NCBI GenBank assembly: GCA_022478985.1
Contig: JAKSZP010000001.1
Span: 744,001-808,000, forward strand
DNA length: 64,000 bases
Origin: Massospora cicadina
Lineage: Eukaryota > Entomophthoromycota > Entomophthoromycetes > Entomophthorales > Entomophthoraceae
Direction: 5' to 3'
Positions within the stretch are counted from its first letter, which is position 1, and every line of letters starts with the position of its first letter. The notes beneath the pieces were generated by a model that worked only from the letters and a program-made list of their open reading frames with translations, was not told where the DNA came from and made no database searches. A program made the translations under genes and the position numbers. Below are positions 33,501-44,105 of this stretch, one piece after another.

Positions 33501-34153
33501 TTTGAAGTGGGAGATGTGGGGTTGGAATTTCGCCGGTGCTAGAATAAGGTCAATGTGGGTCATGGACCTTAATTGGCCATTGTGGACATGGGGACGCGTC
33601 ATGTTTTCGAGCAGTGGGGCATGTCACAGCAGCACATCCATTAACTTAAGGGTGGCTTTTAGAACGCGTAGTTCTACGTGACCCTGTGGGGCATGGGGTG
33701 AGGGTGGCAACCGGTCCGTTGGTGAGGTTAGCCAACAGTTCATGTCACCAATTAGGAAAGAATCAGGGGGTATCGGGAGGGATTTGACCAACAAGAAAAA
33801 TTCCTGACGCTCTTGTGCACCATTTGGGGTGTAAATGTTGACGATTGTGTGTGCAACATCAGCCCATGAGAAGGTGACAACAAGCACTCGGTCATTTAGG
33901 AATGTTTCTGAAGATATAAATTTGAAAAAATTGTTTTTCTGAATTAGCACCCCACTGTGCTTTGACCAATAGGATAGGGATGGTAGGAGCATTGTTTTCC
34001 AAGCTTCCTTGGAACCTCATAGATAGTGGGACTCCTGAATGGCCAGGATATCCACAGGTAAATTGTTTTGTAAAAAACTGAGTTTCCTGCCCGGGATGGG
34101 GAGGCCTTGAGTTTGGTGATATTCAGTGTCCCTAGAGTGAAGGTTTCCCCCAT
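30525..34153 (-). pseudogene. L3 ORF2: endonuclease, reverse transcriptase, C2HC finger
   Basis: The ATG at 34153 (MGETFTLGTLNI) lies 6 bases after the ORF1 stop. AIQESHYL is followed by in-frame TGA (34017-34019), the same codon that is TGA in L2, L4 and L6. The endonuclease continues with VNIYTPNGAQE, IGDMNCW and FSDHRLVSITY. The RT has PGPDVIPYEFY (Gly to Val in the usual DGIP), GLRQGDPLSPLLYNFSLDP and MMAFADDCMVG (32081-32092, catalytic pair intact). The five-base C run (32490-32494) causes the same frameshift as in L2. The C-terminal finger (CVVCGQYGTLF) has a shift inside. ORF2 supplies target nicking and cDNA synthesis in this family. Confidence 0.85.
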
Positions 34154-34159
34154 TGCACC

Positions 34160-35575
34160 TTAGGTGCGAGGGGGTGGGCCCCCAGGCCCACCAGCCTCTT
34201 CCAGGTCCCCACGGGCTTTCACAGCAGCGCGGGTATTTGCAGTAACACTATTGGGGTTTTTGTTAATTTTTGCAGAAAGAGTTGCGTTGGCTTTGGCCTT
34301 CGCTTTTTGTTTTCCTGACGTCGGACGAATTTTTTGCAGTGCGGATAAGTTTGGTGCACCGTCGAGTGGGGCAAAAAAAATTTTTGGTTGGGATAGGTCC
34401 CAAGTCGGTTTCAACCGGGGCTTGGGTGTAGCAATTGGGTGAGATCAAATCTCCCTTCGGATCCTTGGATTGAGTGGCCCATTCAGCTTGGGTCTCCCAA
34501 TCTGATTGGGTGATGGATTCCTGAGTTGCTTCCGCCGCGAAGGTCTCCATGTCCTCCTGGCGTTGTGAGTGTGGGATGGTGGTGGTGGCCTTGGCCGCTT
34601 CCTTGGCCACGGTCCTATGGGCCTGCTTGGCCTTCTTCTGCTCCTGCGGGGAGATGAGCTTTACCAATAGGTAGCACAGCCTTGTGCTCCCCACGGGAAA
34701 GCCTCCTTGGTGCTTGCAGTTGGTTCGTAGTTCGCCTCCCCACTGGCCATGGCCGCTGAGGGGTGCTCTTGGAATGTGACGCCCTCTTTGATGGGGCATG
34801 CATGCGCCTTATAGCTGAACGTGTCACAGTGGGTGCAAATGGGGGGCTTGCTGTCCACGGTTACCTGGAATGGGTGGGTGGTGTGCCCTGCGATATCAAT
34901 AAAGGTGGAGTGCGGGATCTGGGTTAGGTCTTTCGCAATCTCCTCAGTTGGGGTTAGAACTGCGATGGCTTTGCCGGTGCACAGGTGTGGCATCAGCGTG
35001 AAATGTTGCATTTCAAAAGATTTTATTTCGCCGTATATGGCGAGACCATCTTTCAGGTGTTGCTCCAAAATGTCACGTTTTACCGTAGTAGGCAAAAAGT
35101 CAAACATGAGGAAAATTTGGTTTGATTTTGTCCATCTGGTAAATTTAGTTTCAATGACCCATTGCACTTTGGGGAGGTTGACCACTATGCGCAACGCTGC
35201 AGCCTTGTCTGCTGCTATTTTGTTTTCAAAACATAGGTCCAACCAACCATGCGACATGGAGTGAGGTGCCACGTACACCGCGGTCAGGAAAACTTTGTGT
35301 ACATCTTCACAAAATTTTTCCCATAAGGCCGTTTTTTGGATGTCCAGATACACACAGACTCCAAATTCCACCAACAAAAGTGGCTGGGAGTGTGGCATGT
35401 TGATGGACTGGTTGCATCATGCTTGCCACGCGAGTATCTCCGGGGAAATTGTGACCGCCAGTTTTTTTAGATTTTTTTCTATTCCGTTGGATTCTCTGGG
35501 GCGTTTTCAAACGTTAGAGGCCGCGGGCCTTCCGCCTGCTCCTCTTGCCTTGCTTGCCCAACTGCTCCCAGACAT
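34160..35575 (-). pseudogene. L3 ORF1: CCHC RNA-binding protein, nearly intact
   Basis: The ATG at 35575 aligns with the L4 start. The 245-residue frame 34661-35398 runs from MPHSQPLLLVEF through VYVAPHSMSHGWLDL, FLMFDFLPTTVK and the zinc knuckle CTHCDTFSYKAHACP (exact CCHC spacing). It shifts after PWGAQGC near 34675 and resumes as the Ala/Lys/Glu helix and a Lys-rich basic patch (GKQKAKAKANATL). The end is EAGGPGGPPPRT and stop 34160-34162. Total length would be about 470 residues. The middle third may be an RRM-like fold as in other LINE ORF1 proteins, but that is inference. Confidence 0.75.
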
Positions 35576-36005
35576 GGGCGCAGACTAATCCCCTCTATGA
35601 GATTATCAAACTAGATTTAGTCTTAAATTGAATGGGTTGCAAAAGTGTTTGCAACGAGAAAGAAAAGTTTTTATCAAGTGAGATATTAAGCCTTTATATA
35701 ATGATCTGGTTGTCACTTGAATTTTTGAGGTAAAGGAGATTAGTTAAAATTTCTCAGTGCCATAATAAGGAAAAGGAAAAAACTAAGAATTCAGTTTTGT
35801 CTTCTTTGAATTTACTTATTAGTAAATAATTATTGCTAGCTACTAAAAACTTTATTAGATAATTTTTAAATTTTTAAATCTATTGCGGGGAAGGCTGACC
35901 ATGGAATGGACACTTCCGAATATGACTCAGAAGAGACAAAACTTAGTACCAGGGAAGGCACCCTGGAGAAGCGATGCTATCTCTTGTTGCCAGCGGGAAC
36001 GCCAC

Positions 36006-39000
36006 TTATGGGGAGGGGGAGGGAACGTGTGAAGGGGCTGTAGCCACTATTGAGCACGTGTGGAGGAAGGGGTCTGATTTGATGAACCAGACTGGGAACC
36101 AGGTGGAGACCAGCTGTCAGCGATGCGGTGGGAGGTATCCAAACATCCAAGCTTGAAAGTGGTCCACCAAATGTGACCAGAATCTGTGGACAGTTTCTGG
36201 GAGGGTGGGGGTGGAGCCTGCGATGGCATCTAAGACGATCGTGTGGATGGTCACATGGCGATTGCAATCACCAGAGCACGGAGGGAGGGTGGAAGGGAGG
36301 AGGCCATTAATAGAGCAAACATATCTCTTGACAGACTGAAGGGATGTGTTTGATCCTGGTCAAGCAGACGTTGAACTTCGCGCCATATCACTTTAGAGGT
36401 GGGGCACTTCTCCAGGCGGTGGAACAGCGTTCCATACTGGCCACACACAACACAGGATGAGTGTAAAGCATTAGAGCGCTCAGCTGTATGATACACCCGC
36501 CTCAGGCAGCACCACACATGGGAGCGGACTTGAGGCTGCAACAGAGGATGATGTACATTTTTCCAGATAGTTTTTTGGGTCTCAATGGAGTAAGGGATGT
36601 CCATCATGTCCAGGTAGTCCACCCTGGATAGGATATGGGGCCAAATGGGGATCACGCCATCATGGATGGGTAGCCCCTGTACCTCTTGTGTAAACTGAGG
36701 AGAGGGGCGACCTCTTTGGGTTGTATGTCCACTAATACGAATTCTTTACTCAGCACTCCGCATGGAGAGTAGGATTCGTTTGTAGTGGGTTTTAGTCCCG
36801 TGAGGACCTGTGGCCGATGTGTGTGATTCGAGGTATTTCATCAGGGTGTGGGGGTTCAATGGATTGTTGAGGCACAAGGCGCAGGAGAAGTTGGAGAGGG
36901 CTGCGTGAGACCAGTGTTGGGAGGGGAGTGTAGGGGCGGTGACGGCCACAATCCAGGTGCCCAGGATCTTGGCAGCATGGGCTTTGAAGTCAAGCAGGCC
37001 CATGCCACCATGATGATGAGGGCCAAACATGACTTCTAGCCACACTGGTGGAGGGCGGCTTGACCAAAGCCATCCTTGCAGCAAGGCATACAAGGATTTG
37101 AAGAAGCTTGGGGAGAAGGGGATGGCGTGGGCTCCGAACCAGACTTTGGATAGGAGCATAGAGTTGGCTAAAACAACCTTGCCAGTAAGGGAAGTTGGGT
37201 GGGCTCTGAGAGAAGCGATTTTCTTCGTCACATTGTCCAGAATACGGCACTCCATTACTGCTGACGCATATCCTCCTGCCTCCATCCACACGCCCAGATG
37301 GTGTACCGGTCCTATGGTAGGACGTGGCACAAAGGGGAGCACCAGTGGAGCGGTGTGTGTTGAGTTAGTAGGACGTGGACGTGGGTGAGCAGATGGGCTG
37401 GGTTGGGAACTAATTGCTGGGGTCCAGCAGTTCTGAAACTGACCAAGGAGGATGATTTCGGTTTTGAAAGTGTTCAGTGCCGCGTTGCTTACCCAGGAAT
37501 ATTCCTGGATGAGAGCTTCAAGCGCGCGTGCATCTTGATTATTAGGCACCCCAACCACACAATCATCTGCGATTGCCAATATCTTGACTGGGGCTTGGTC
37601 TGGCACATGGACCCCAGTGAGTTGGGCATTCACATTTCGCAGTAGTGGGTCAAGGCTGAAGTTGTATAAGAGTGGGCTGAGGGGGTCCCCTTGTCGCAAG
37701 CCCCTTTGAGGGCGGACTACTTCTGTTAGGAAGCCAGGGCCACGCACTGCCATTGTTGCAGATTCCGTGAGCAGCATCACCCAGTTGATGAAGCGAGGGG
37801 GTAGGCGAAATTGATGGAGGCAGGCTCTTAGGTATTCCCAGTTTACTATATCATAGGCCTTTTGTTGGTCCAAGTATACAAGTGCCCCAGAGGCTGTGGA
37901 CTGACATACATTCGCCACAGAGTGCACGTTGTCCCAAATTGACCTTCTGGGGATGAAACCAAATTGTTCTGGGGAGATGGTGGCAGATGCTACAGTCCCT
38001 AATCGGTTAGCCATAATTTTTGTTAAAATTTTATTGTCTGTGTTTGTCAGAGAAATGGGGCGCCAGTTGGCTAAGTCTAGCTTATCCCCTTTCTTGTAGA
38101 GTGTGACAGCAAAGGCCTCATGTCCTCCTGGTAGGAGGCGCATTTCCAACAGGCTTTGGTTAAGTGAGGTGAGCAGCAATGGGGATATATATTTGAAATA
38201 TATTTTGTAGAACTCATATGGAATGCCATCTGGGCCTGAGCATTTTCAGTTTGGCGCACCATGAATGGCTGTCCATAATTTGTTCAGAGTAATTAAATTC
38301 ATTATCTATGGGTATTGGAAAATGGTGCGGATGTGGGCTTGGTTGAGAAATTCCGCCACTTCGGCCAGCTGAATTGGTTTGGCTCTGTACAACTTGGAGT
38401 AATATTTTTGCATTTCGATTGCCACTTCAGCCGGTGTATCCACATTGGAATTATCCGATCTTTGCACCTGTGTGCAGGCCACACTCTGGCATGGTGCAAA
38501 AAAAATTTAAAGAAATATGCGGTGCTCTTGTCACCTTTAGTGATGCATGTGGCCCTGTATTGAACACAAACCCAATGTTTGTGTTGCCTTTCAAGTGCGT
38601 TGAGGGGGGCCACAAGTCCGTTGGTGTGGTTAGCCAACAGTTCATGTTGCCAACTTGGACTGAATCTGGGGGTAGCAGGAGGGATTTGATGATGACGAAA
38701 TTCCTGACGCTCATGTGCACTGTTTGGGGCATAGATGTTGACGATTGCGTGTGCTACGTCAGCCCACAAGAAGGTGACAACAAGCACTCAGCCATTTAGG
38801 AATGTTTCTGAGGATAAAAATTTGAAAAAATTATTTTTCCAGATTAGCACCCCACAGTGCTTTGACCAAAAGGATAGGGATAGGAGCATTGTTTTCCAAG
38901 TTTCCTCAGAACCTCAAGGACATTGGGACTTCTGGATGGCCAGGATATCCACGGGTAAATTATGTTGTAAAAAACTCAGTTTCCTAGCCCAGGACGGGGA

Positions 39001-39051
39001 GGCCTTGAGTCCGGCGATGTTTAATATCCCTAAAGTGAAGGTATCCCCCAT
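36006..39051 (-). pseudogene. L4 ORF2: truncated endonuclease joined to reverse transcriptase
   Basis: The ATG region is at 39051. AIQKSQCP is followed by TGA 38914-38916, then VNIYAPNSAHE, then the deletion joins TNGLVAP directly to LNALERQHKHW, removing the SRID and SDH blocks. The RT part is the longest open frame here (477 residues, 36746-38179). It has NWRPISLTNTD, FGFIPRRSIWDN, YLDQQKAYDIVNW (Arg to Ile after Asp), GLRQGDPLSPLLYNFSLDP and IADDCVVG (37562-37573), followed by the thumb. The C run is four bases long, so the frameshift of L2 and L3 is absent. The finger CVVCGQYGTLFHRLEKC is intact near 36400-36460. Without the endonuclease it could not cut its own target. Confidence 0.85.
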
Positions 39052-39057
39052 CACACC

Positions 39058-40474
39058 TTAGGTGTGAGGGGGTGGGCCCCTGAGCCCACCAGCCTCTTCT
39101 AGATCCCCACAGGCCTTCACAGTAGCGCGGGTGTTAGCAGCAATGCTATCAGAGTTTTTGTTGATTTTTGTGGAAAGAGTCACATTGGCTTTAGCCTTCA
39201 CTTTTTGTTTTCCTGACATTGGACAAATTTTTTGCGGTGCGGATGAGTTCAGTGCACCGTCGAGTGAGTCAAAAAAAAATTTTCAGTTGGGATAGGTCCT
39301 AAGTCAGTTTTGACCAGAGCTTGGGTGCAATGATTGGGTGAGATTGAATCTCCCATCGGATCCTCAGATTGAGTGGCCCACATGGCATGGGCTTTCCAAT
39401 CTGATTGGTTGTAGGATTCCCGAGTTGCTTCCACCGTGAAGGTTTCCATGTCCTCCTGGTGTTGTGAGTGTGGGATAGTAGTGGTGGCCTTGGCCGCTTC
39501 CTTGGCCGCGCCCCTATGGGCCTGCTTGGCCTTCTTCCGCTCTTGTGGGGAGATAGGCTTTACCAGTAGGTAGCAGCCTTATGTGCTCCCCATGGGAACG
39601 CCTCCTTGGTGCTTGCGGTTGGTTTGTAGTACGCCTCTCCATTGGCCATAGCTGCTGAGGGGTGCTCTTGGAATGTGACACCCTCCTTGATGGGGCATGC
39701 ATGCACCTTATGGCTGAATGCATCACAGTGGGTGCAAATGGGGGGCGCGCTGTCCACGGTCACCTGGAATGGAAGGGTGGTATGCCCTTCAATATCATTA
39801 AAAGTGGAGTGTGGGATCTGGGTTAGGTCCTTCGCGGTCTCCTCAGTTGGGGTCAGAACTGTGATGGCTTTGCCAGTGCACAGGTGTGGCATCACCATGA
39901 AGTGTTTCATTTTGAAATATTGTATTTCGCCATATATGGCGAGGCCATCTTTCAGGTATTGTTCCAGAATGTCACGTCTTACCGTAGTAGGCAAAAAGTC
40001 GAACGTGAGGAAAATTTGATTTGATTTTGTCCATCTGGTGCATTTGTTTTTGATGACCCATTGCCCTTCAGGGAGGTCGACCACTATGCGCACCGCTGCA
40101 GCCTCATCTGCTGCCTTTTTGCTTTCAAAACCTAGGTCCAGCCAACTGCATGACATGGAGTGAGGTGCAACATACACCGCGGTTGGGAAAATTGTGTGCA
40201 CATCTCCACAAAATATTTCCCATAGGGCCATTTTTTGGATGTCCAGAAACACGTGGACTCTGAATTCCACCAACGAAAGTGGCTGGGAGTGTGGCGTATT
40301 GATGTACTGGTTGCATCGTGCTTGCCATGCAAGTATCTCCGGGGAAATTGTGACCGCCAGTTTTTTAAGCTTTTTGTCTATTCCGCTGGATTCTCTGGGG
40401 CATTTTTGAACGTTCGAGGCTGCAGGCCTTCTACCTGCTCCTCTTACCTTGCTTGCCCAACTGCTCCCTGACAT
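39058..40474 (-). pseudogene. L4 ORF1: CCHC RNA-binding protein, best N-terminus
   Basis: The frame 39560-40474 gives 304 residues starting MSGSSWASKVRGAGRRPAAS, the clearest ORF1 start in the window and the reference for other copies. It continues through AVTISPEILAWQARCNQYI, HSMSCSWLDLGF, TFDFLPTTVRRDILEQYL and the knuckle CTHCDAFSHKVHACP. A shift at GAHKAATYW ends it. The C-terminal helix and basic part follow in other frames, to the stop at 39058-39060. Confidence 0.75.
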
Positions 40475-40747
40475 GGGCGCAGACTAATCTCCTCTGTGAG
40501 ATTATCAAACTAGATTCAGTCTTGAATTGAATAGGTTACAAAGTGATTGCAACGAGAAAGAAAAGTTTTTTTATCAGATAATTTTTACTACCATATATGC
40601 TTAAAAAACCAAGATCTGGAGAATGAACTAATTTTAGTGAGCTATGACAGACATTTCTCAAATTCTTAGCGTTATCCTAGAGTTAATTTTTGATGTTGAA
40701 ATGGAGCTTTACTGAGAATGTTGTTTGAGAATATGTCATGACCTCCA

Positions 40748-41377
40748 GACATGGCGCGCAGGTTATGTGTGGATCTCTGCTGGTTTATCAGAGATGTGGT
40801 AAGTGACCTGGAGTGTACTTCCCAATTAATTTATGGCTTACTGTCATGAACCCACTTGTAATAATACTGAGACTCTGTGAGGAATAATAGTGTGGCCCAT
40901 GGACTTATAGCCCAGAAATTGATACTTCTTTGTTAAAAAAACCTCATGGCATATGATGTAGTCCAAATCATCTGCAGAGTTGTTTTCAAATGTTCATATT
41001 TACCTCCACATGATTAAACAACGTTCCCCACACCTTTACTATTTACCATAATAAGTCTACTAGAAGTCAAGCTGCCACAAAGCCTTAGTTTGACACATCA
41101 GCAGAGTTCCTAGCTATGAGCGCCGTTGTTGGAGATTTTATTTCTCAAATAACTGGTTTTTATTCCTTAGTAAAAAATGGAGTTGTAGTTGCCTATTGCA
41201 TGAAAACATTATACCAAAAATGGTTTTGTTCATACAAACTCTTTAGAAATAATACTGGAGGCTGTATTATCCAGTCATCACTTAAACTATGGCTTCCTTT
41301 CTTATGATCTCCCTTATCTAAATAGATTACATTATTAGACTTAATAGGAGTAATGAGCTTTTATTACATTATCTATT
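40748..41377. other. AT-rich flank of Gypsy-2; one short open frame of unknown nature
   Basis: No repeat partner is seen. An open stretch at 41089-41307 (+) encodes about 70 residues including MSAVVGDFISQITGFYSLV. I do not recognise it, and it lacks a clear splice donor. It may be chance or part of an old gene. Confidence 0.3.
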
Positions 41378-41391
41378 AAAATTACTTTTCT

Positions 41392-43218
41392 CCTAACAAA
41401 CAAGATTAAACCACACAGAGGGCTCAAACAAGGGGATCCCCTCAGCCCACTGCTATACAATTTCGGCTTTGACCCGCACCTCTGAGTAACTGACTCACGT
41501 CTCATTGGGATAACTGCACAAGGACAACCAACAGTCAAGATACTGGCCTTTGCAGATGACTGCGTAGCAGGTATAGCAAACAATGAAGATGCCCAACAGC
41601 TGGAACTCTCTAGAGGAATACTCCAAGGTGAGCAATGCATCGCAAAAAAAAGGAAGACAGAAATCATCCTCTTAGGCAAATACACAAACAATTGGGCCAC
41701 AACATCAGAACCTCACACCAACACTCGAAGAAAAAACCCAATTATATTACCCATTGCAACACCTCCCACCACCACTCCTGTCCGACACCTTGGAATCTGG
41801 CTAGAATCAGGGGGATATGCTAATGAGACAATGGAAAGTAACCTGTTACAATGGGTATCCAAACGCGTCGCCTCCCTCAAGGGAAGAACCCTAGGATTAA
41901 CAGGACGAGTTACAGTTGCTAACTCGCTCATCCTCCCAATACTGTGGTACCAGGCCCATGCGATAGCCTTCTCACCTACCTTTATAACCTCAATTCGCGC
42001 GCTTATCCAGGGCTGGCTGTGGCCTGGCTCTCACCCTCCTATAAGGATGGAAACACTATTTGGCCCACGCTCAAGCGGAGGCATGGGGCTTAATAGATTT
42101 TGAGAGCCATGCCAATCACATCCTAGGTACCTGGATAAAGGAAATCCTTGCTCCAGACCTCCCGCAACAATATTGGTCCAGAGCAGCAAGGACTAACTTT
42201 GCACAGGCGCTCAAATTAACCAACCCACATAGTCCACCCAGACTACTTTCATAACTTGGCAAGCACCTTACTGCAACGGGTCCACATGGAACCTTCACTC
42301 ATTCCAAACATATCCTCCAAACTATCCGCCATATGGGATGGACCATAGAGAACATGGGTACTATGCAGGGAAGGGGACGACCCTGCCCCCAATTCAAATT
42401 AAGAAACCCAGAAAACCACCCCCAAAGGGATATGCTGCTCGCAACAACCCCAAGCATAGCTAGGATAGAATACCTAGATATGCTGGACATTCCCTATGAT
42501 TTAACCACACAGAAAGAAATGTGGAAAATGACACACCACCCACTTCTACAACCAAGGATAAGAGCAAACGCCTGGCGCTGTTTGAGAAGGACTTATAGGA
42601 CGGCGGACCGCTCCAACTCCCTCCACAAAACATGTGCAGTATGTGGAGGGGAGTGATCCCTACATCACCGCCTAGAAACATGCCCCCTAACCAAAGCTAT
42701 ATGGCAGGAAGTCGCACGCCTGCTCAAGATTCAAAACGAACAGGAATTCTCGATATCAAAGAGTATCTTTGCGCTCCAGATTGAGTCACCAATCCCATCT
42801 ACACTCCGCTCCCTAATAATACCCATTGCAATGTGGACAATACACACAATTGCATTAGATGCGTTCAAGGGCACGGTCCCAACCATTCATGGGATTATTA
42901 ACAGATTCCATGTCCACTTACTAGAGCACTTCCAAGCCTGGCTCTATGGATATATGAGACCAAAACAAAAAGCGCTCATAGAATCATGGTTCCCACTCTG
43001 GTTCCTCCACACAGACCCTTTCTTTCACACCTGCTCCATAGCAGGGGAAACCCCCTCAGAGTAGTGCACCAAAACCCCCCATACCTGGCAGTTCCGCTGG
43101 CAACAGGGGTAACTTGAATACCCTGGGGTGCCCAATTTTTATATTTCTTAGATATTCTCTTAGTTTCACATATATTTGGTAATGTCTGTCCCCTGGTCAG
43201 CTTACCTCAGTTAGATAA
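41392..43218 (+). mobile_element. LINE-B-related copy L5, 5'-truncated, distinct subfamily
   Basis: The duplication AAAATTACTTTTCT is at 41378-41391 and 43219-43232. It starts inside the RT at RGLKQGDPLSPLLYN and ends GTCTGTCCCCTGGTC, TTACCTCAGTTAGATAAAA. Codon use and residues differ consistently from L2-L4 and L6, and its tail matches C-2 better than it matches the other LINEs. Confidence 0.85.
41395..43064 (+). pseudogene. L5 ORF2 fragment: end of RT, thumb and zinc finger
   Basis: Reads GLKQGDPLSPLLYNFGFDPHL, ILAFADDCVAGIANN (catalytic pair intact), TEIILLGKYTNNW and VRHLGIWLESGGYA. It then reads VANSLILPILWYQAHAIAF (41831-42103), RIEYLDMLDIPYD and the first two Cys of the finger (CAVCGGE), where a stop and shift occur. 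The last part is MWTIHTIALDAFKGT to TAG 43062-43064. A few stops and two shifts are present. No endonuclease or ORF1 was ever copied here, so the insertion was dead on arrival. Confidence 0.8.
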
Positions 43219-43243
43219 AAAATTACTTTTCTTCTTATGCCAG

Positions 43244-43448
43244 ATTCAAAAGTTTAGATAGGGTTATTTCTCAGCTTACTGCATCTTCACCTAAGACTCC
43301 TTTACTTATCCCACCACTTTACCAGGTGCTCACGTGTAAAGTTTCTTATGTTTTCTCAACTTTAGAGATTCCTATACTAGAGATTTTATCCACATATACG
43401 TTACCAGCTGTACACACAGAGCCACCTTTTGGTTATATAATTGCTGAT
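43244..43448 (+). CDS. Candidate internal exon of an unidentified host gene
   Basis: An open frame (43221-43463) is bounded by a pyrimidine-rich stretch ending ATGCCAG (43237-43243), which looks like a 3' splice site, and by GAT/GTAAGA at 43446-43454, a near-perfect 5' splice site. The 68-codon reading begins FKSLDRVISQLTASSPKTPL and ends FGYIIAD. I recognise no family. LINE L5 sits immediately upstream, so the insertion would lie in the intron, in or next to its pyrimidine tract. Base composition and lack of repeat partners differ from the surrounding transposons. It could still be chance; confidence is modest. Confidence 0.35.
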
Positions 43449-43466
43449 GTAAGAAAATCTCTATAA

Positions 43467-43992
43467 CAACGCTGTCCAAAAATGATTAAGCCACCAATTC
43501 TTTAAATATGGTAGCAAGGATCCCAAACAGATCGGATCACTAAGTATAAATTAGTTTAATTGTAACCTGATTGATACTAAAAGCTAATTATGACTTATCT
43601 AAATGGACCCAATATCAGGTTATTGAATTGATAACAGTATGTGAATAGAAATGCTTACTCCCTTGTTTACTTTTGGGATATAATAAATTTATAAACTAAA
43701 ATAATGAATTATTTAATAAATTTCAGAAGTTAACACATAGGTGTGAAGCCTTAGTCTTTAGTTTAATTTAAATGAATAATTCTTTTACAATTAATTTAGT
43801 CATTATTTCAACAACCCTGTCAGTATTGTTTAGCTTGCCTCAAAAAGCAATGAGTCTGGTAGTGCATGCTACTCTCTTTTTTTCAAAAGTTTTTCATCAT
43901 CATCCTGCCTAGCTGTTTTCATGTAGTGAGATAAAACTCTTGTATAAAGTAATCTTATACTACACACAGCCAAAAATAATTTTTTACTTCAA
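43467..43992. other. AT-rich sequence, no feature seen
   Basis: Lies between the candidate exon and LINE L6. I see no open frame of interest and no repeat partner. It could be intron if the candidate exon is real. Confidence 0.4.
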
Positions 43993-44025
43993 TTAAAGTT
44001 CTCCTTTACAAAACTTTTCTTTCTC

Positions 44026-44045
44026 GTTGCAATCACTATTGCAAC
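44026..44045 (+). promoter_or_regulatory. 5' terminal hairpin of LINE-B (L6), compensatory variant
   Basis: GTTGCAAT, loop CACT, ATTGCAAC. Relative to L2 and L3 the innermost pair changed from A-T to T-A on both sides, so the 8 bp stem stays perfect. Confidence 0.55.
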
Positions 44046-44105
44046 CTATTCAATTCAAGACTGAATCTAGTTTGATAATCTCACAGAGGAGATTAGTCTG
44101 CGCCC

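Larger units (their letters stand above)
30388..35672 (-). mobile_element. LINE-B copy L3 (full length)
   Basis: The duplication ATCAAGTGAGATATT is at 30373-30387 and 35673-35687. The 3' end lies at the left with a TTTAAATTTTAAATTT tail; the 5' end lies at the right with the GTTGCAAA hairpin (35636-35655). Length is 5.29 kb. ORF1 and ORF2 are both at full length, with few lesions in ORF1. Confidence 0.9.
35869..40575 (-). mobile_element. LINE-B copy L4 (internal deletion of about 573 bp)
   Basis: The duplication AGATAATTTTTA is at 35857-35868 and 40576-40587. At 4.7 kb it is shorter than L2, L3 and L6 because the endonuclease end and linker are missing. The junction at 38601-38605 is a CCTCA that occurs at both deletion edges in L6 (45978-45982 and 46551-46555). 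5' and 3' ends are intact. Confidence 0.9.
3940..40747 (+). mobile_element. Gypsy-2: old Ty3/gypsy retrotransposon, broken up by seven later insertions
   Basis: Two LTRs in the same orientation bracket + strand gag/pol remnants. Subtracting nested elements gives a 5' LTR of about 561 bp (3940-4184, 5743-5933, 11200-11296, 13225-13252) and a 3' LTR of about 566 bp (30163-30387, 35688-35868, 40588-40747) that align from end to end, starting at the GATCAGGCACAGCCTGGT block. Internal DNA is 13253-14528, 26141 to about 28330, and about 29263-30162, roughly 4.4 kb. Pol order is RT (YIDD), RNase H, integrase, as in Ty3/gypsy. The LTRs have diverged strongly from each other, so this is the oldest layer. 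No clean 5 bp duplication was seen at its ends. Confidence 0.8.
30163..40747 (+). repeat. Gypsy-2 3' LTR, split into three pieces
   Basis: The pieces are 30163-30387, 35688-35868 and 40588-40747, interrupted by L3 and L4. It starts TGTAATGGATCAGG and ends CATGACCTCCA. Joined length is about 566 bp, against about 561 bp for the 5' LTR. Confidence 0.75.

Noticed and set aside
30163..35868. Inverted-repeat DNA transposon formed by L2 and L3 in opposite orientation
   Set aside because: Each LINE has its own target duplication, so the opposite orientation is two separate insertions.
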